Notes: a model not told the origin generated them from the letters alone. A DNA stretch of 64,000 nucleotides from Pseudomonas sp. 31-12 (GCF_003151075.1 NZ_CP029482.1:2852001-2916000); one strand, 5' to 3'. Counted from the stretch's first letter, positions 53,079 to 62,199 are shown. Numbers and translations: made by a program.

Positions 53079-53107
53079 TAAAAAACCCGCTCAGGCGGGT
53101 TTTTTAT
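53079..53107 (+). terminator. Rho-independent terminator
   Basis: AAAAAACCCGC, TCA and GCGGGTTTTTT form a GC stem with a T run, 15 bp past the yccA stop. It also has an A run upstream, so it may work in both directions. Confidence 0.9.
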
Positions 53108-53123
53108 TGCCCGGAATTAGGGC

Positions 53124-53453
53124 TCATTCCGTGATGATAATGCTGCCATCGGCCTGCTGGCGGTAGATTGTATAGGGCAGGAGCAACGTATCGAGGGCGC
53201 CGGAAATGACTACGTCGATGAGGACAATGGCCGGAGCACTGTCATGCACCTGCGCATCCCGTCCTTTTTGCAGGGGGGCATTGAGCATGCAGAAATCGTA
53301 AGTCACGCCGCTGTAGATACGGGGAACGGCACCGCAGTAACTTTTGTACTCCTTGAGATCCTTCGCCGCCACTTCGTCACCGCGAAGCACAGTCTGTACC
53401 GTACCGCAACCCGTCAGCATCAACGCCGCGAGTAAAACCACCTGAATTTTCAT
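53124..53453 (-). CDS. YceK/YidQ-family lipoprotein
   Basis: 109 residues from ATG 53453, MKIQVVLLAALMLTGCGTV, with lipobox LTGC (Cys16). The mature segment, with YCGAVPRIYSGVTYDFC (a conserved Cys pair) and DVVISGALDTLLLPYTIY, matches the YceK/YidQ family of small outer-membrane lipoproteins. Function unknown. Confidence 0.8.
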   Translation of the reverse strand: MKIQVVLLAALMLTGCGTVQTVLRGDEVAAKDLKEYKSYCGAVPRIYSGVTYDFCMLNAPLQKGRDAQVHDSAPAIVLIDVVISGALDTLLLPYTIYRQQADGSIIITE

Positions 53454-53510
53454 ACCGCCAATCCTTCGCCGGAAAACTGTCAATTTACGCGTTTCCAATC
53501 AAAACCGCAC

Positions 53511-53948
53511 TCATGCCATCGGTGGCAAGCGGCGCTTGACCGGTGTCTTCTTGACGATGGCGGTGTTGGTTTCGGCGTGGGTGTTGAGGCGATCGAGCAG
53601 GGTGTCCAGTTGTTCCATCGAGCGTACATGCAGGCGCGCGATGAAGCAGTCGTCGCCGGTGACCTTGTCGCACTCGGTGAACTCGGGGATGGCCTGAATC
53701 TGCCGCTCGACTTCCTGCAACTGGCCCGGCAACGGGCGTATCCGTACGATGGCCTGGAGTTGATAGCCGAAGCATTTCGGGTCGATTTCGACGGTGTAAC
53801 CCTTGAGCACGCCACGCTCTTCCAGCCTGCGCAAACGCTCGGCAACGCTGGGTGAGGACAAGCCGCTGATCTGCGCCAGGGCCTTGAGCGAACGGCGGGA
53901 ATCTTCCATCAATGCGCTGATGAGCACTTGGTCGATGTTGTCGGTCAT
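53511..53948 (-). CDS. Lrp/AsnC-family regulator
   Basis: 145 residues. The N-terminal helix-turn-helix (LKALAQISGLSSPSVAERLRRLEERG) and the C-terminal RAM domain (about 65-140, with VTGDDCFIARLHV) define the family. These form octamers that respond to amino acids. It is divergent from the DMT exporter gene at 54081, which is the likely target. Confidence 0.9.
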   Translation of the reverse strand: MTDNIDQVLISALMEDSRRSLKALAQISGLSSPSVAERLRRLEERGVLKGYTVEIDPKCFGYQLQAIVRIRPLPGQLQEVERQIQAIPEFTECDKVTGDDCFIARLHVRSMEQLDTLLDRLNTHAETNTAIVKKTPVKRRLPPMA

Positions 53949-54080
53949 GGCAAATCCCCTGTTAGGCAGTTGACGGAATACGCCTTGATAAAAAAGGCAG
54001 AAACCGAGTTTAGCCTGCTTTTTGCGCTGGAGAAGCCCTTGGGCGGATTGTCATAATTTGGGCTCAATCACAGGAGTCTG

Positions 54081-54977
54081 ATGATGGACAAAACAATACG
54101 TCGCGGTTCATTTGAAATGACCGCCGCCATGCTGATCTCCGGGACCATCGGTTGGTTCGTGCTGGTGTCCGGGCAGCCCGTGCTGGACGTGGTGTTCTGG
54201 CGGTGCGTGTTCGGCGCCGGCACGCTGTTGCTGATCTGCGCGGCATTCGGCTTTCTGCGCCCGGGCATCCTCACCCGCACCACGTTCTTGCTGGCGGTGC
54301 TCAGCGGCGTGGCGATTGTCGGCAACTGGGTGCTGTTGTTCGCCTCTTATTCTCGTGCATCGATTGCCATCGGCACGGCGGTTTATAACGTTCAACCGTT
54401 CATGCTGGTGGGGTTGGCGGCGCTGTTCCTGGGCGAGAAAATCACCCTGCAAAAGCTGTTCTGGCTGGGTATTTCGTTTCTCGGGATGCTGGCGATTGTC
54501 AGCGCACATGGCGAGCAGGGCGCGAGTGGCAACGATTACCTGATGGGCATCGGCCTGGCGTTGGGCGCTGCGTTTCTGTACGCGATTGCGGCGTTGATCA
54601 TCAAACACCTGACCGGCACGCCGCCGCACTTGATTGCCCTGATCCAGGTCAGCACCGGCGTGCTGTTACTCGCACCTTTCGCGCATTTTTCGGCATTGCC
54701 ACAAGCGCCAAGCGCCTGGGCCAGCCTGGTGACGCTGGGTATCGTTCACACCGGCGTGATGTATGTGCTGCTGTACGGCGCGATTCAGAAACTGCCGACG
54801 GCATTGACCGGCGCGTTGTCGTTCATCTACCCGATTGCGGCGATTTTCGTGGACTGGTTTGCCTTCGGCCACCGCCTGGAGCCGCTGCAATGGATCGGTG
54901 TTGCCGCGATTCTGCTGGCCGCCGCTGGCATGCAGCAGGGCTGGGGCCTGAAGACTCGTCGCGCGGTCACCCAATAA
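54081..54977 (+). CDS. EamA/DMT-family exporter
   Basis: 298 residues with ten predicted helices in two EamA repeats (first ending near residue 135, second beginning YLMGIGLALGAAFLYAIAAL). The motif EKITLQKLFWLG and the end YPIAAIFVDWFAFGHRLEPLQWIG are typical. Drug/metabolite exporter, possibly of amino acids given the divergent Lrp gene. ATG 54081 or 54084, with AGGAG upstream. Confidence 0.87.
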   Translation: MMDKTIRRGSFEMTAAMLISGTIGWFVLVSGQPVLDVVFWRCVFGAGTLLLICAAFGFLRPGILTRTTFLLAVLSGVAIVGNWVLLFASYSRASIAIGTAVYNVQPFMLVGLAALFLGEKITLQKLFWLGISFLGMLAIVSAHGEQGASGNDYLMGIGLALGAAFLYAIAALIIKHLTGTPPHLIALIQVSTGVLLLAPFAHFSALPQAPSAWASLVTLGIVHTGVMYVLLYGAIQKLPTALTGALSFIYPIAAIFVDWFAFGHRLEPLQWIGVAAILLAAAGMQQGWGLKTRRAVTQ

Positions 54978-54984
54978 ACAGGCG

Positions 54985-56004
54985 TCAGATGTTCCAGCGC
55001 GGCGCGGTCTTGGCCAGTCGCTGGCGCATCTCGCCGATGTTCGATGCGAACTGGCGGATCAATAACCGATACCCGTCCAGCGCGTTATAAACGGGCGCTT
55101 CGAGACTTGAATCAACCGGCACATCGACGGGGCGACTGAGGCGCTGTGATGCGCCGGTTTTCAGCGCCCGGGCCATGCCGATCAGTTGCACGCGAATCTG
55201 TCGGTGCTCGGCTTTGAAACTCGATTGCAGATGGGCCATGGCGTCGCGATCGTTGGCATCGGGCCGGGTGTTGCCGAGGATCTCCAGGGTGCTGACGCAC
55301 ATCCGCAAATTGCGCTGGATGGCATCGAGCTCAGTCATGGAAATCTTCACTTCCTTGGACACCGACGGCATCAGCGAACGCAGTTGCACCATCGCTGCGT
55401 TCAGGCGATTCATGAGCTTCAGGTGTTCGTCATCGGAGACGGACTGACCATCGATGATGCGCCCGTAAATCGTCGCGCAATCGCGCAGCGAGTTGGCCAG
55501 GTTGTAGCGCCAGGAATAAACCGCATACGACGGCAGGGCGAAGGAAAAGGCCAGGGCCAACGCCACGCCAATCAGAATATCCACGCCGCGCCACAGTCCG
55601 TCGGAGATCGGGTTGTCACCATGCCCGGCGACAATAAACACCGTGATCCCCGCCAGCAACGCGGTGTAACCGCCCTTGCCGATGGCGTGATACGAGAAGA
55701 ATCCGCACACCACCGACATCACAAAATAGGTCAGCCACGGCATTCCGAGCCAGGCCTGTTGCGCCACCAACAGCAAGCCGATGGTGGCGCCGATCAACGT
55801 GCCGACGGCGCGCTCGGCGGCTTTTTTGCCGATGTTGCCGTGGTGCTGCAAACCGCCGATCACCACCAGCATCGTCACCGACGCCCACTCACCGTGGGGC
55901 AGGTTGATGCCGGTGGTCAGCATGATCGATGCCAGCAACCCCAGCGACACGCGGACCGCGTGGATCAGCTTGGCGTAGCGATAGCGCCGATACGGGTCCA
56001 GCAA
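54985..56004 (-). CDS. FUSC-family membrane protein
   Basis: 339 residues from TTG 56004. Six to seven helices in the N-terminal half (residues about 15-165, with HGEWASVTMLVVIGG and TLIGATIGLL) are followed by a cytoplasmic helical region. This matches the fusaric acid resistance (FUSC/YccS-like) family, thought to export aromatic carboxylates. The frame stays open upstream to the preceding stop at 56073. A CTG at 56061, 9 bp after GAGGA, would add 19 residues and may be the true start. It follows the aldehyde dehydrogenase with almost no gap. Confidence 0.8.
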   Translation of the reverse strand: MLDPYRRYRYAKLIHAVRVSLGLLASIMLTTGINLPHGEWASVTMLVVIGGLQHHGNIGKKAAERAVGTLIGATIGLLLVAQQAWLGMPWLTYFVMSVVCGFFSYHAIGKGGYTALLAGITVFIVAGHGDNPISDGLWRGVDILIGVALALAFSFALPSYAVYSWRYNLANSLRDCATIYGRIIDGQSVSDDEHLKLMNRLNAAMVQLRSLMPSVSKEVKISMTELDAIQRNLRMCVSTLEILGNTRPDANDRDAMAHLQSSFKAEHRQIRVQLIGMARALKTGASQRLSRPVDVPVDSSLEAPVYNALDGYRLLIRQFASNIGEMRQRLAKTAPRWNI

Positions 56005-56072
56005 CGGACGCAGTAGCCGACGCAGCAGCGGTGGCAGTCGATGGGCTCTGAACGTGTTCAGGCTTGGTGTCC

Positions 56073-57698
56073 TCAGAAGATGTAATCGGTGGTCAGGAAA
56101 CTCGAACTGCGTCCGCTGATGATCTCGCTGATGAGTTCCTTGTTGGTTTCCTGGAATTTGGTGGCCACCAGCGTGCGAATCGAGAACACTCGCAACGCGT
56201 CATGTACCGACAGCGTGCCTTCGGCGGAGTTTTTGCGGCCGTTGAAAGGATAGGTGTCCGGGCCGCGTTGGCACTGGGCGTTGAGGTTGATCCGGCCGAC
56301 CTGGTTGGCAAAGGTGTCCACCAGCCGACCGACCGCCACCGGGTTGGTGCCGAAGATACTCAACTGCTGGCCGAAGTCCGATTCCAGGACGTAGTCGATC
56401 ACCGTGTCGAGATGCCGGTAAGGCACGATTGGCACCACCGGGCCAAACTGCTCTTCCTGATAGACGCGCATCTGCGGCGTCACCGGGAACAACACCGCCG
56501 GGTAGAAGAACGACGCCCGCGCCTCACCGCCATTCGGGTTCACCACCTTGGCGCCTTTGCTGACCGCGTCCGCGACCAGCGAGTGCAGGTAATCGACCTT
56601 GCTCGCTTCCGGCAGCGGCGTCAGCGCAACACCGCTTTCCCACGGCATACCCGGTTTCAGGGTGGCCAGTTTGGCGTTGAATTTCTCGATGAACGATTCG
56701 ACCACGTCTTCATGGACGAAGAGGATTTTCAGGGCGGTGCAACGCTGACCGTTGAACGACAGCGAGCCGGTCACTGCTTCGTTGACCGCGTTGTCCAGAT
56801 CGACCTCCGGCAACACGATCCCCGGGTTCTTCGCATCCAGCCCCAGTGCCGCGCGCAAGCGGTGGGGTTTCGGGTGGAGTTTTTTCAGGTCGCTGGCGGC
56901 TTTGTTGGTGCCGATAAACGCAAAGATATCGATCTTGCCGCTGGCCATCAGTGCGCTGACGGTCTCGCGGCCGCTGCCGTAGATCACGTTGATCACTCCG
57001 GCCGGGAAGCTGTCGCGAAAAGCTTCCAGCAGCGGACGAATCAACAGCACGCCCAGCTTGGCCGGTTTGAACACCACGGTGTTGCCCATGATCAGCGCCG
57101 GAATCAGCGTGGTGAAGGTTTCGTTCAGTGGGTAGTTGTAAGGGCCCATGCACAAGGCGACGCCCAGTGGAACGCGGCGGATCTGCCCGAGCGTGTCCTG
57201 TTCCAGCTCGAAGCGGCTGGAGCGGCGGTCGAGTTCCTTGAGGGCGTTGATGGTGTCGACAATGTAATCGCAAGTGCGATCGAACTCTTTCTCGGAGTCC
57301 TTGAGGTTCTTGCCGATCTCCCACATCAGCAGCTTGACCACCGCCTCACGCTGTTCGCGCATGAGGCCCAGAAATGTTTCGACGTGCTGGATGCGTTCGG
57401 CCACGCGCATGGTCGGCCACAGTCCCTGACCCCGGTCATAGGCGCGGACGGCGGCGTCCAGCGCGGTCAATGCAGTTTCAGCGTCGAGCAGCGGCGTGCT
57501 GCCGAGGATCACTTGTTCGTCGCCATTTTCGCCGGTCAGGTACACCGGGCTGCGGACTTGGGCGAGGGGGCCGGACCAGGTTTTCAGTTCGCCATCGACC
57601 AGGTATTCACGCTGCTCGGTCTGACCGTCGAGGCGGTATTTTTCCGGGATGTCACTTGAATCGGGAAACAGGTTGCCAAGGATATGTGCTGTGGTCAT
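56073..57698 (-). CDS. Aldehyde dehydrogenase (GapN-like, NADP-dependent glyceraldehyde-3-phosphate dehydrogenase type)
   Basis: 541 residues. The catalytic Cys lies in FNGQRCTALK, and PYNYPLNETFTTLIPAL and FGPVVPIVPY are typical of the ALDH fold. The long form with an N-terminal extension of about 50 residues corresponds to proteins annotated as non-phosphorylating NADP-dependent GAPDH in Pseudomonas. The usual general-base segment ELGGKNP is replaced by GLDAKNP, so activity details may differ. Upstream of and close to the FUSC gene on the same strand. Confidence 0.75.
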   Translation of the reverse strand: MTTAHILGNLFPDSSDIPEKYRLDGQTEQREYLVDGELKTWSGPLAQVRSPVYLTGENGDEQVILGSTPLLDAETALTALDAAVRAYDRGQGLWPTMRVAERIQHVETFLGLMREQREAVVKLLMWEIGKNLKDSEKEFDRTCDYIVDTINALKELDRRSSRFELEQDTLGQIRRVPLGVALCMGPYNYPLNETFTTLIPALIMGNTVVFKPAKLGVLLIRPLLEAFRDSFPAGVINVIYGSGRETVSALMASGKIDIFAFIGTNKAASDLKKLHPKPHRLRAALGLDAKNPGIVLPEVDLDNAVNEAVTGSLSFNGQRCTALKILFVHEDVVESFIEKFNAKLATLKPGMPWESGVALTPLPEASKVDYLHSLVADAVSKGAKVVNPNGGEARASFFYPAVLFPVTPQMRVYQEEQFGPVVPIVPYRHLDTVIDYVLESDFGQQLSIFGTNPVAVGRLVDTFANQVGRINLNAQCQRGPDTYPFNGRKNSAEGTLSVHDALRVFSIRTLVATKFQETNKELISEIISGRSSSFLTTDYIF

Positions 57699-57960
57699 GT
57701 CGCTACCCCGTCTGGATTGGGTGATGAACTGATGAATCGTTTTAGCAGACCTCGGTCTCGCTTGTCATGACTCATCTCATCGTTCGGCGGTTCAGGGTTT
57801 TCGATCGTGGAACGGCCGGCACCTACGGTCATGGCCTCAGATGCCCCCCTTGTTGGCCCCCAATGCCCTCAACCCGTGCGCGTTGGTGCCTTATTGTTGA
57901 CCTGTGCCTGATCACAATAAAAAGTGCTCCCCGCGAGGGATGCCCAACGAGAGGACAACC
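57699..57960. other. Intergenic region, no gene seen
   Basis: Holds the upstream region of the minus-strand aldehyde dehydrogenase gene and leads into a stretch of gene fragments. The only frame (57767-58009, plus) has no ribosome site and unnatural composition. Confidence 0.35.
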
Positions 57961-58251
57961 ATGCGGGCCAGTCGAGTCTCTGAAAAGCCTAGCCTTTGTT
58001 TGGCGTTGATGGGCGGCATCTTCGCCGCGCTGCTGAGCGGTTGTGGCGATGAGCGGAAAAGCCCGGCGGTGCACGGCGACGCGGCCAACGCCATTCCCAC
58101 AATAAGAACGGCGGATGCGATTCATGACGATGGATTTAACACGGCGCCAACTGCTGCAACGGGCGAGCGTCATTGGCGCCTTCACCGCGCTGGGCTCAAC
58201 CCCCGCGTTGGCCGAGTTCCTGCGCGGGCCACGGCTGATTCCCTGGCGTAA
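57961..58251 (+). pseudogene. Lipoprotein gene start, probably truncated
   Basis: GAGAGGAC precedes ATG 57961, and the product opens with a convincing lipoprotein signal (LMGGIFAALLSGC). After about residue 40 (GDERKSPAVHGD) the sequence becomes unnatural and overlaps the next fragment. It is most easily read as the 5' end of a lost gene, though a short lipoprotein ending in another frame is possible. Confidence 0.4.
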
Positions 58252-58280
58252 CTGGTCGGGCGGCCAGAGTTGCTTGCCGG
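58127..58280 (+). pseudogene. Tat-exported FAD oxidoreductase, N-terminal fragment
   Basis: MDLTRRQLLQRASVIGAF is a twin-arginine signal (TRRQLL), followed by LAEFLRGPRLIPWRNWSGGQ, the normal beginning of FAD-binding sugar-lactone oxidase-like proteins. The frame then runs into the AraC-type remnant and stops by 58306, so about 90 percent of the gene is missing. The start may also be at 58115 (same frame). Confidence 0.7.
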
Positions 58281-58521
58281 CAGCCGCACCTTGCGTCGGC
58301 GCCTGACCGAACATGCGCTGACTTTCGAGACGCTGCTGGAACAAGTACGCCAGGCCCGGACGATGAGCCTGCTGGCCAACCCGGACCTGTCCATCGAGCG
58401 CATCACCGAAGAAGTCGGCTACAGCGACGTGCGCAGCTTTCGCCGAGCCTTCAAACGCTGGACCGGCATGAGCCCGAGCGCGTTTCGCAATGAATCCCCA
58501 CTCTCCACAAATCCCATGTAG
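58268..58521 (+). pseudogene. AraC-family regulator, C-terminal fragment
   Basis: The frame encodes the last two helices of an AraC DNA-binding domain: SRTLRRRLTEHALTFETLL and ITEEVGYSDVRSFRRAFKRW-TGMSP, ending at a TAG near 58521. The effector domain and the first recognition helix are gone. The left edge coincides with the FAD-oxidoreductase fragment at GCCGGCAGCC, a likely recombination point. Confidence 0.75.
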
Positions 58522-58530
58522 CAACTGACT

Positions 58531-58663
58531 TGTGGTGAGGGGATTTATCCCCGTTCGGCTGCGTAGCAGTCGTAAAACCTGAACGCACGGTCTATCTGGC
58601 GCACCGAGTTGTCTCATTTCACGACGGCTTCGCCGCCGAACGGGGATAAATCCCCTCACCACA
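58531..58663. repeat. REPIN-like palindrome, class B
   Basis: TGTGGTGAGGGGATTTATCC and its reverse complement bound the element, as in 10891-11011. It lies just right of the gene-fragment scar and may have taken part in the rearrangement. Confidence 0.85.
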
Positions 58664-58736
58664 AGGAAGCTGCGACAGGGAGTGCACAGAAAGGCTCATC
58701 CCCGGTTAAACTCCGCGCTCTTTTTAAGGAGTTCAT

Positions 58737-59624
58737 ATGAGTTACTACCAGCCGGGCATTCTCGCCACCCCCGTTCCGCCTCAAGCCCGTCATATGTTCT
58801 TCGCCCTCGAATCCGCCGAAGCCTTGCCAGCCGCGCTCGATAACTTGATGCAGCTGGTGGACGGAAAGTCGGTGGTGGTCGGCTTTGGTGAATCCCTGGT
58901 CAAGGCGCTGCACGCGCAGATCGATGGCCTGCGACCGTTTCCGGCGCTGACCGGTGTCGGCGTCGACAACCCGTCGACCCAACACGCGCTCTGGTGCTGG
59001 CTGCATGGCGTCGACCGTGGCGAGTTGCTCAATCGCAGCCACGCCATCGAAGACGCGCTGGCCCCGGCCCTGCGCCTGGTGCAGATGAACGAAACCTTCC
59101 GCCACATGACCGGCCACGACCTGACCGGCTACGAAGACGGCACCGAAAACCCGCACGACGAAGCCGCCGTGGCCGCCGCGCTGTTGGGCGACGGCGCTGA
59201 AGGCCTGGTCGGTGGCAGCTTCGCCGCGATCCAGCAGTGGCAGCACGACCTGAAAGGCTTCCACGCGATGCCGTCCCATGAAAAGGACAACATCATGGGC
59301 CGACGCTTGAGCGATAACGAAGAGCTGGATGACGCGCCGATTTCCGCCCACGTCAAACGCACCGCCCAGGAAAGCTTCGCCCCTGAGGCGTTCGTGGTCC
59401 GACGCTCGATGCCGTGGATCGAAGGGGATCGTGCCGGCCTGATGTTCCTGGCGTTCGGTTTTTCCCTCGATGCGTTCGAGGCCCAGCTGCGACGCATGAG
59501 CGGACTGGAAGATGGCATCACCGACGGTTTGTACCGCATCAGCCGCCCGATCACTGGCGGTTACTATTGGTGCCCGCCGCTCAAGGACGGTCATCTGGAC
59601 CTGCGCGCCTTGCGCATCGGCTAA
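58737..59624 (+). CDS. Dye-decolourising (DyP-type) heme peroxidase
   Basis: 295 residues, class B length. The GXXDG motif appears as GYEDGTENP, with the proximal-heme His in SAHVKR. A distal Arg lies downstream in the RTAQESF region. These residues bind heme and activate H2O2. No signal peptide, so cytoplasmic or encapsulin-loaded, but no encapsulin gene is near. It precedes the Gfo/Idh/MocA gene by 16 bp and may be co-transcribed with it. Confidence 0.9.
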   Translation: MSYYQPGILATPVPPQARHMFFALESAEALPAALDNLMQLVDGKSVVVGFGESLVKALHAQIDGLRPFPALTGVGVDNPSTQHALWCWLHGVDRGELLNRSHAIEDALAPALRLVQMNETFRHMTGHDLTGYEDGTENPHDEAAVAAALLGDGAEGLVGGSFAAIQQWQHDLKGFHAMPSHEKDNIMGRRLSDNEELDDAPISAHVKRTAQESFAPEAFVVRRSMPWIEGDRAGLMFLAFGFSLDAFEAQLRRMSGLEDGITDGLYRISRPITGGYYWCPPLKDGHLDLRALRIG

Positions 59625-59640
59625 GGATCAAGGAGAAAAC

Positions 59641-60609
59641 ATGGACGTCGTACGCTGGGGCATGATCGGTTGTGGCAGTGTCGCCGAACGCAAGAGCGGG
59701 CCGGCCTTTTACAAGGCGCCCGGCTCGGCGCTGGTGGCAGTGATGGGGCGACGGCTGGAGGCGGTCACCGACTACGCCGCACGCCACGGCATCGCCAGGG
59801 TTTACACCGATGCACAGGCGCTGATCGATGATCCCGAGGTGGACGCGGTATACATCGCCACGCCCCCCGACAGTCACCATGCCTATAGCTTGATGGTCGC
59901 TGCGGCCGGCAAGCATTGCTGCGTCGAAAAACCGATGGCGCTGAATGCCGGGCAAAGCCGCGAGATGCAACAGGTCTTTGTCGACGCCGGATTGCACCTG
60001 TTCGTGTCCTATTACCGACGCTCGCTACCGCGCTTTCAACAAGTGCGGCAGTGGTTGGAGGAGGGGCGGATCGGCGAGGTGCGGCATCTGTCCTGGACCC
60101 TGACCAAAGCACCTTCCCCGAACGATCTGGGTGGCGCCGACAATTGGCGCACGAATCCGGTGATGGCCGGCGGCGGCTACTTCGCCGACCTGGCCAGTCA
60201 TGGTCTTGACCTGTTCCAGTATCTGCTCGGCGATATCGTCGAAGTCGCCGGTTTCACCGCGCGGCAGGCCGGTTTGTATGCCGCCGAAGACGCCGTCAGC
60301 GCCAGTTGGCGGTTCGCTTCGGGTGCCCTGGGCATGGGCTGCTGGAATTTCGTGGCGGATCGCCGAGAAGACCGGGTCGAGCTGATCGGCAGCAAGGGCC
60401 GGATCAGTTTTTCAGTGTTCGATGAACACCCGGTGCAGCTTGAAGCGTATGAGCACCTGAGCCTGCTCATCGACCATCACGAGCACATCCAGTGGCATCA
60501 CGTGCTGGGCATGAACGCTCACATCCGTGGCGTTTCGCAGCATCCGGCGGTGGCCGAACAGGCGCTGAAAACCGATTGGGTGATGGACCAGATCCTCAAG
60601 CGCACCTGA
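59641..60609 (+). CDS. Gfo/Idh/MocA-family oxidoreductase
   Basis: 322 residues from ATG 59641, with CAAGGAGAAAAC upstream. The N-terminal Rossmann motif GMIGCGSVAE is followed by the family signature CVEKPMALN (EKP) and the substrate-domain DLASHGLDLFQYLLG, containing the conserved GxxxDxxxH-like pattern. NAD(P)-dependent dehydrogenation of a sugar or inositol derivative is expected. Likely operon with DyP. Confidence 0.9.
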   Translation: MDVVRWGMIGCGSVAERKSGPAFYKAPGSALVAVMGRRLEAVTDYAARHGIARVYTDAQALIDDPEVDAVYIATPPDSHHAYSLMVAAAGKHCCVEKPMALNAGQSREMQQVFVDAGLHLFVSYYRRSLPRFQQVRQWLEEGRIGEVRHLSWTLTKAPSPNDLGGADNWRTNPVMAGGGYFADLASHGLDLFQYLLGDIVEVAGFTARQAGLYAAEDAVSASWRFASGALGMGCWNFVADRREDRVELIGSKGRISFSVFDEHPVQLEAYEHLSLLIDHHEHIQWHHVLGMNAHIRGVSQHPAVAEQALKTDWVMDQILKRT

Positions 60610-60764
60610 AACCTCCCGAGTTCACTCACGAAACGGAATCGCTGGATCAGCTGCCGACCACCGCGAGGCTGCGTTGTGGCGCAGTGCCGGTTATCAGCCA
60701 TTGCGATGCGGTACGCCGAGCGGTCTATGCTTGCCAGTGCGCCCATCGTAATGGGAGAACTCTG

Positions 60765-61358
60765 ATGATCAACGTACGCACCGCCCGCATGCTTGCCGAT
60801 TACAAGCAATGGGCCGATCAGCGCCTCTTTGACAGCCTGGCCGCATTGCCGCCGGGAGAGGTCAACAAGGCGCGAGTGTCGGTGTTCAAGAACATGATCG
60901 GCACCCTGAACCACATCTACGTCGTGGACTGCATCTGGCAGGCTCACCTCGAAGGCCGAGGGCACGGCTTCAAAACCTCACACGATCTGCTGCATCCCGA
61001 CCTCGCTGATTTGCACATGGCGCAAAGGGAGATCGATCACTGGTATTGCAACTGGAGCGCCCGACAGACAGAGAGGTCGCTGGATAAACCCGTCGAGTTC
61101 ACTTTTGTCTCGGGCGAAAGCGGCACCATGAGCGCCGGGGCGATGCTGCTGCACGTGGTCAATCACGCCAGTTATCACCGTGGCTGGGTGATCCAGATGT
61201 ATTTCGACATTCCCGCCATGCCGCCGATGACCGACATGCCGATCTTTCTGCGCGAGACCGATCCGGATTTCAACTCGCTCAGAGCACCGGCAGTTCAGCC
61301 GACATGTGTTGGGCAATTCGCGAGCGCAACCAACGTTCTGCCGGATCGTTATCGTTGA
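60765..61358 (+). CDS. DinB-family protein
   Basis: 197 residues. The fold is a four-helix bundle with a three-His metal site: His near LNHIYVVD (about residue 47), and two in HVVNHASYHRG (about residues 128 and 132). Members include thiol-S-transferases and stress-induced proteins, so the specific function is unknown. The C terminus overlaps the convergent LysR gene by 80 bp, so the frame may be longer than the functional domain. Confidence 0.85.
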   Translation: MINVRTARMLADYKQWADQRLFDSLAALPPGEVNKARVSVFKNMIGTLNHIYVVDCIWQAHLEGRGHGFKTSHDLLHPDLADLHMAQREIDHWYCNWSARQTERSLDKPVEFTFVSGESGTMSAGAMLLHVVNHASYHRGWVIQMYFDIPAMPPMTDMPIFLRETDPDFNSLRAPAVQPTCVGQFASATNVLPDRYR

Positions 61359-62199
61359 CCCCGTTCCAGACCATGGACAGTTCGGACAGCACGATGTCAA
61401 ACGGCGGGTCGTCGGCTCGCAGCTGGTTGCTGCCTTCGATCAACGCACACGCGGCGTAGTCCGGCACCGTGGCCAGCATATCGGTGCCGGTCAGCAAGGC
61501 GCGCAGCCCGGAGAACTGCGGCACCGCCAGCACCACCCGCCGCGAGCGGCCGATGCGTGCCAGATCGTTGTCGATGGCACCGGTCAAATCCCCGGAAAAC
61601 GACACCAGCGCATGGGGACGTTCGCAATACTCATCCAGGGTCAATGGACCCGGACGGTTATCGCCACGCAGAATCTTCACGCTCAAGTCCCGCAACTTCT
61701 TGCGCTTGGCATTGGCCGGCAGTTCCGTGGTGTAGCTGATCCCGACGGAAATCTCCCCGGAGGAGAGCATCGGTGACATCAACAGGTAATTCACCCGCCG
61801 CACCACCACCACGACGTTCTGCGCTTCTTCGCGTATCTGCTTGAGCAGCGGCGGAAACAGACCGAACTCGGCGTCGTCGGACAGGCCGATGCGAAACACA
61901 TCACGGCTGGTCGACGGGTCGAAATCCTTGGCCCGGCTGACCGCACCGGAGATGGTGTCCATCGCCGGCTGCAACTCCTTGAGAATCGCCAACGCCCGTT
62001 GGGTCGGCTCCAGCACCCGACCGTTGCGCACCAGCAACGGATCGTCGAACAGATCGCGTAACTTCGCCAGCGAAGCACTGACCGCAGGCTGACCGAGGAA
62101 CAGCTTCTCCCCGGCCCGGGTCAGGTTCTTCTCGAACATCAACGTTTCGAAAATCACCAGCAGGTTCATGTCCACGCGGCGCAGGTCGTTGCGGTTCAT
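61279..62199 (-). CDS. LysR-family regulator (NodD/NahR-like subgroup)
   Basis: 306 residues. The N terminus RRVDMNLLVIFETLMFEKNLTRAGEKL is the pattern of the NodD/NahR/LinR subgroup, followed by QPAVSASLAKLRDLF (helix-turn-helix) and an effector domain with NYLLMSPMLSSGEISVGI and RRVVLAVPQFSGL. Target and inducer unknown. It is convergent with DinB, overlapping by 80 bp. A REPIN region lies upstream. Confidence 0.88.
   Translation of the reverse strand: MNRNDLRRVDMNLLVIFETLMFEKNLTRAGEKLFLGQPAVSASLAKLRDLFDDPLLVRNGRVLEPTQRALAILKELQPAMDTISGAVSRAKDFDPSTSRDVFRIGLSDDAEFGLFPPLLKQIREEAQNVVVVVRRVNYLLMSPMLSSGEISVGISYTTELPANAKRKKLRDLSVKILRGDNRPGPLTLDEYCERPHALVSFSGDLTGAIDNDLARIGRSRRVVLAVPQFSGLRALLTGTDMLATVPDYAACALIEGSNQLRADDPPFDIVLSELSMVWNGVNDNDPAERWLRSRIAQHMSAELPVL

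Noticed and set aside
56064..57659. Plus-strand frame of 531 codons opposite the aldehyde dehydrogenase
   Set aside because: Antisense shadow; rich in Gln, His and Val as expected for reversed codons.
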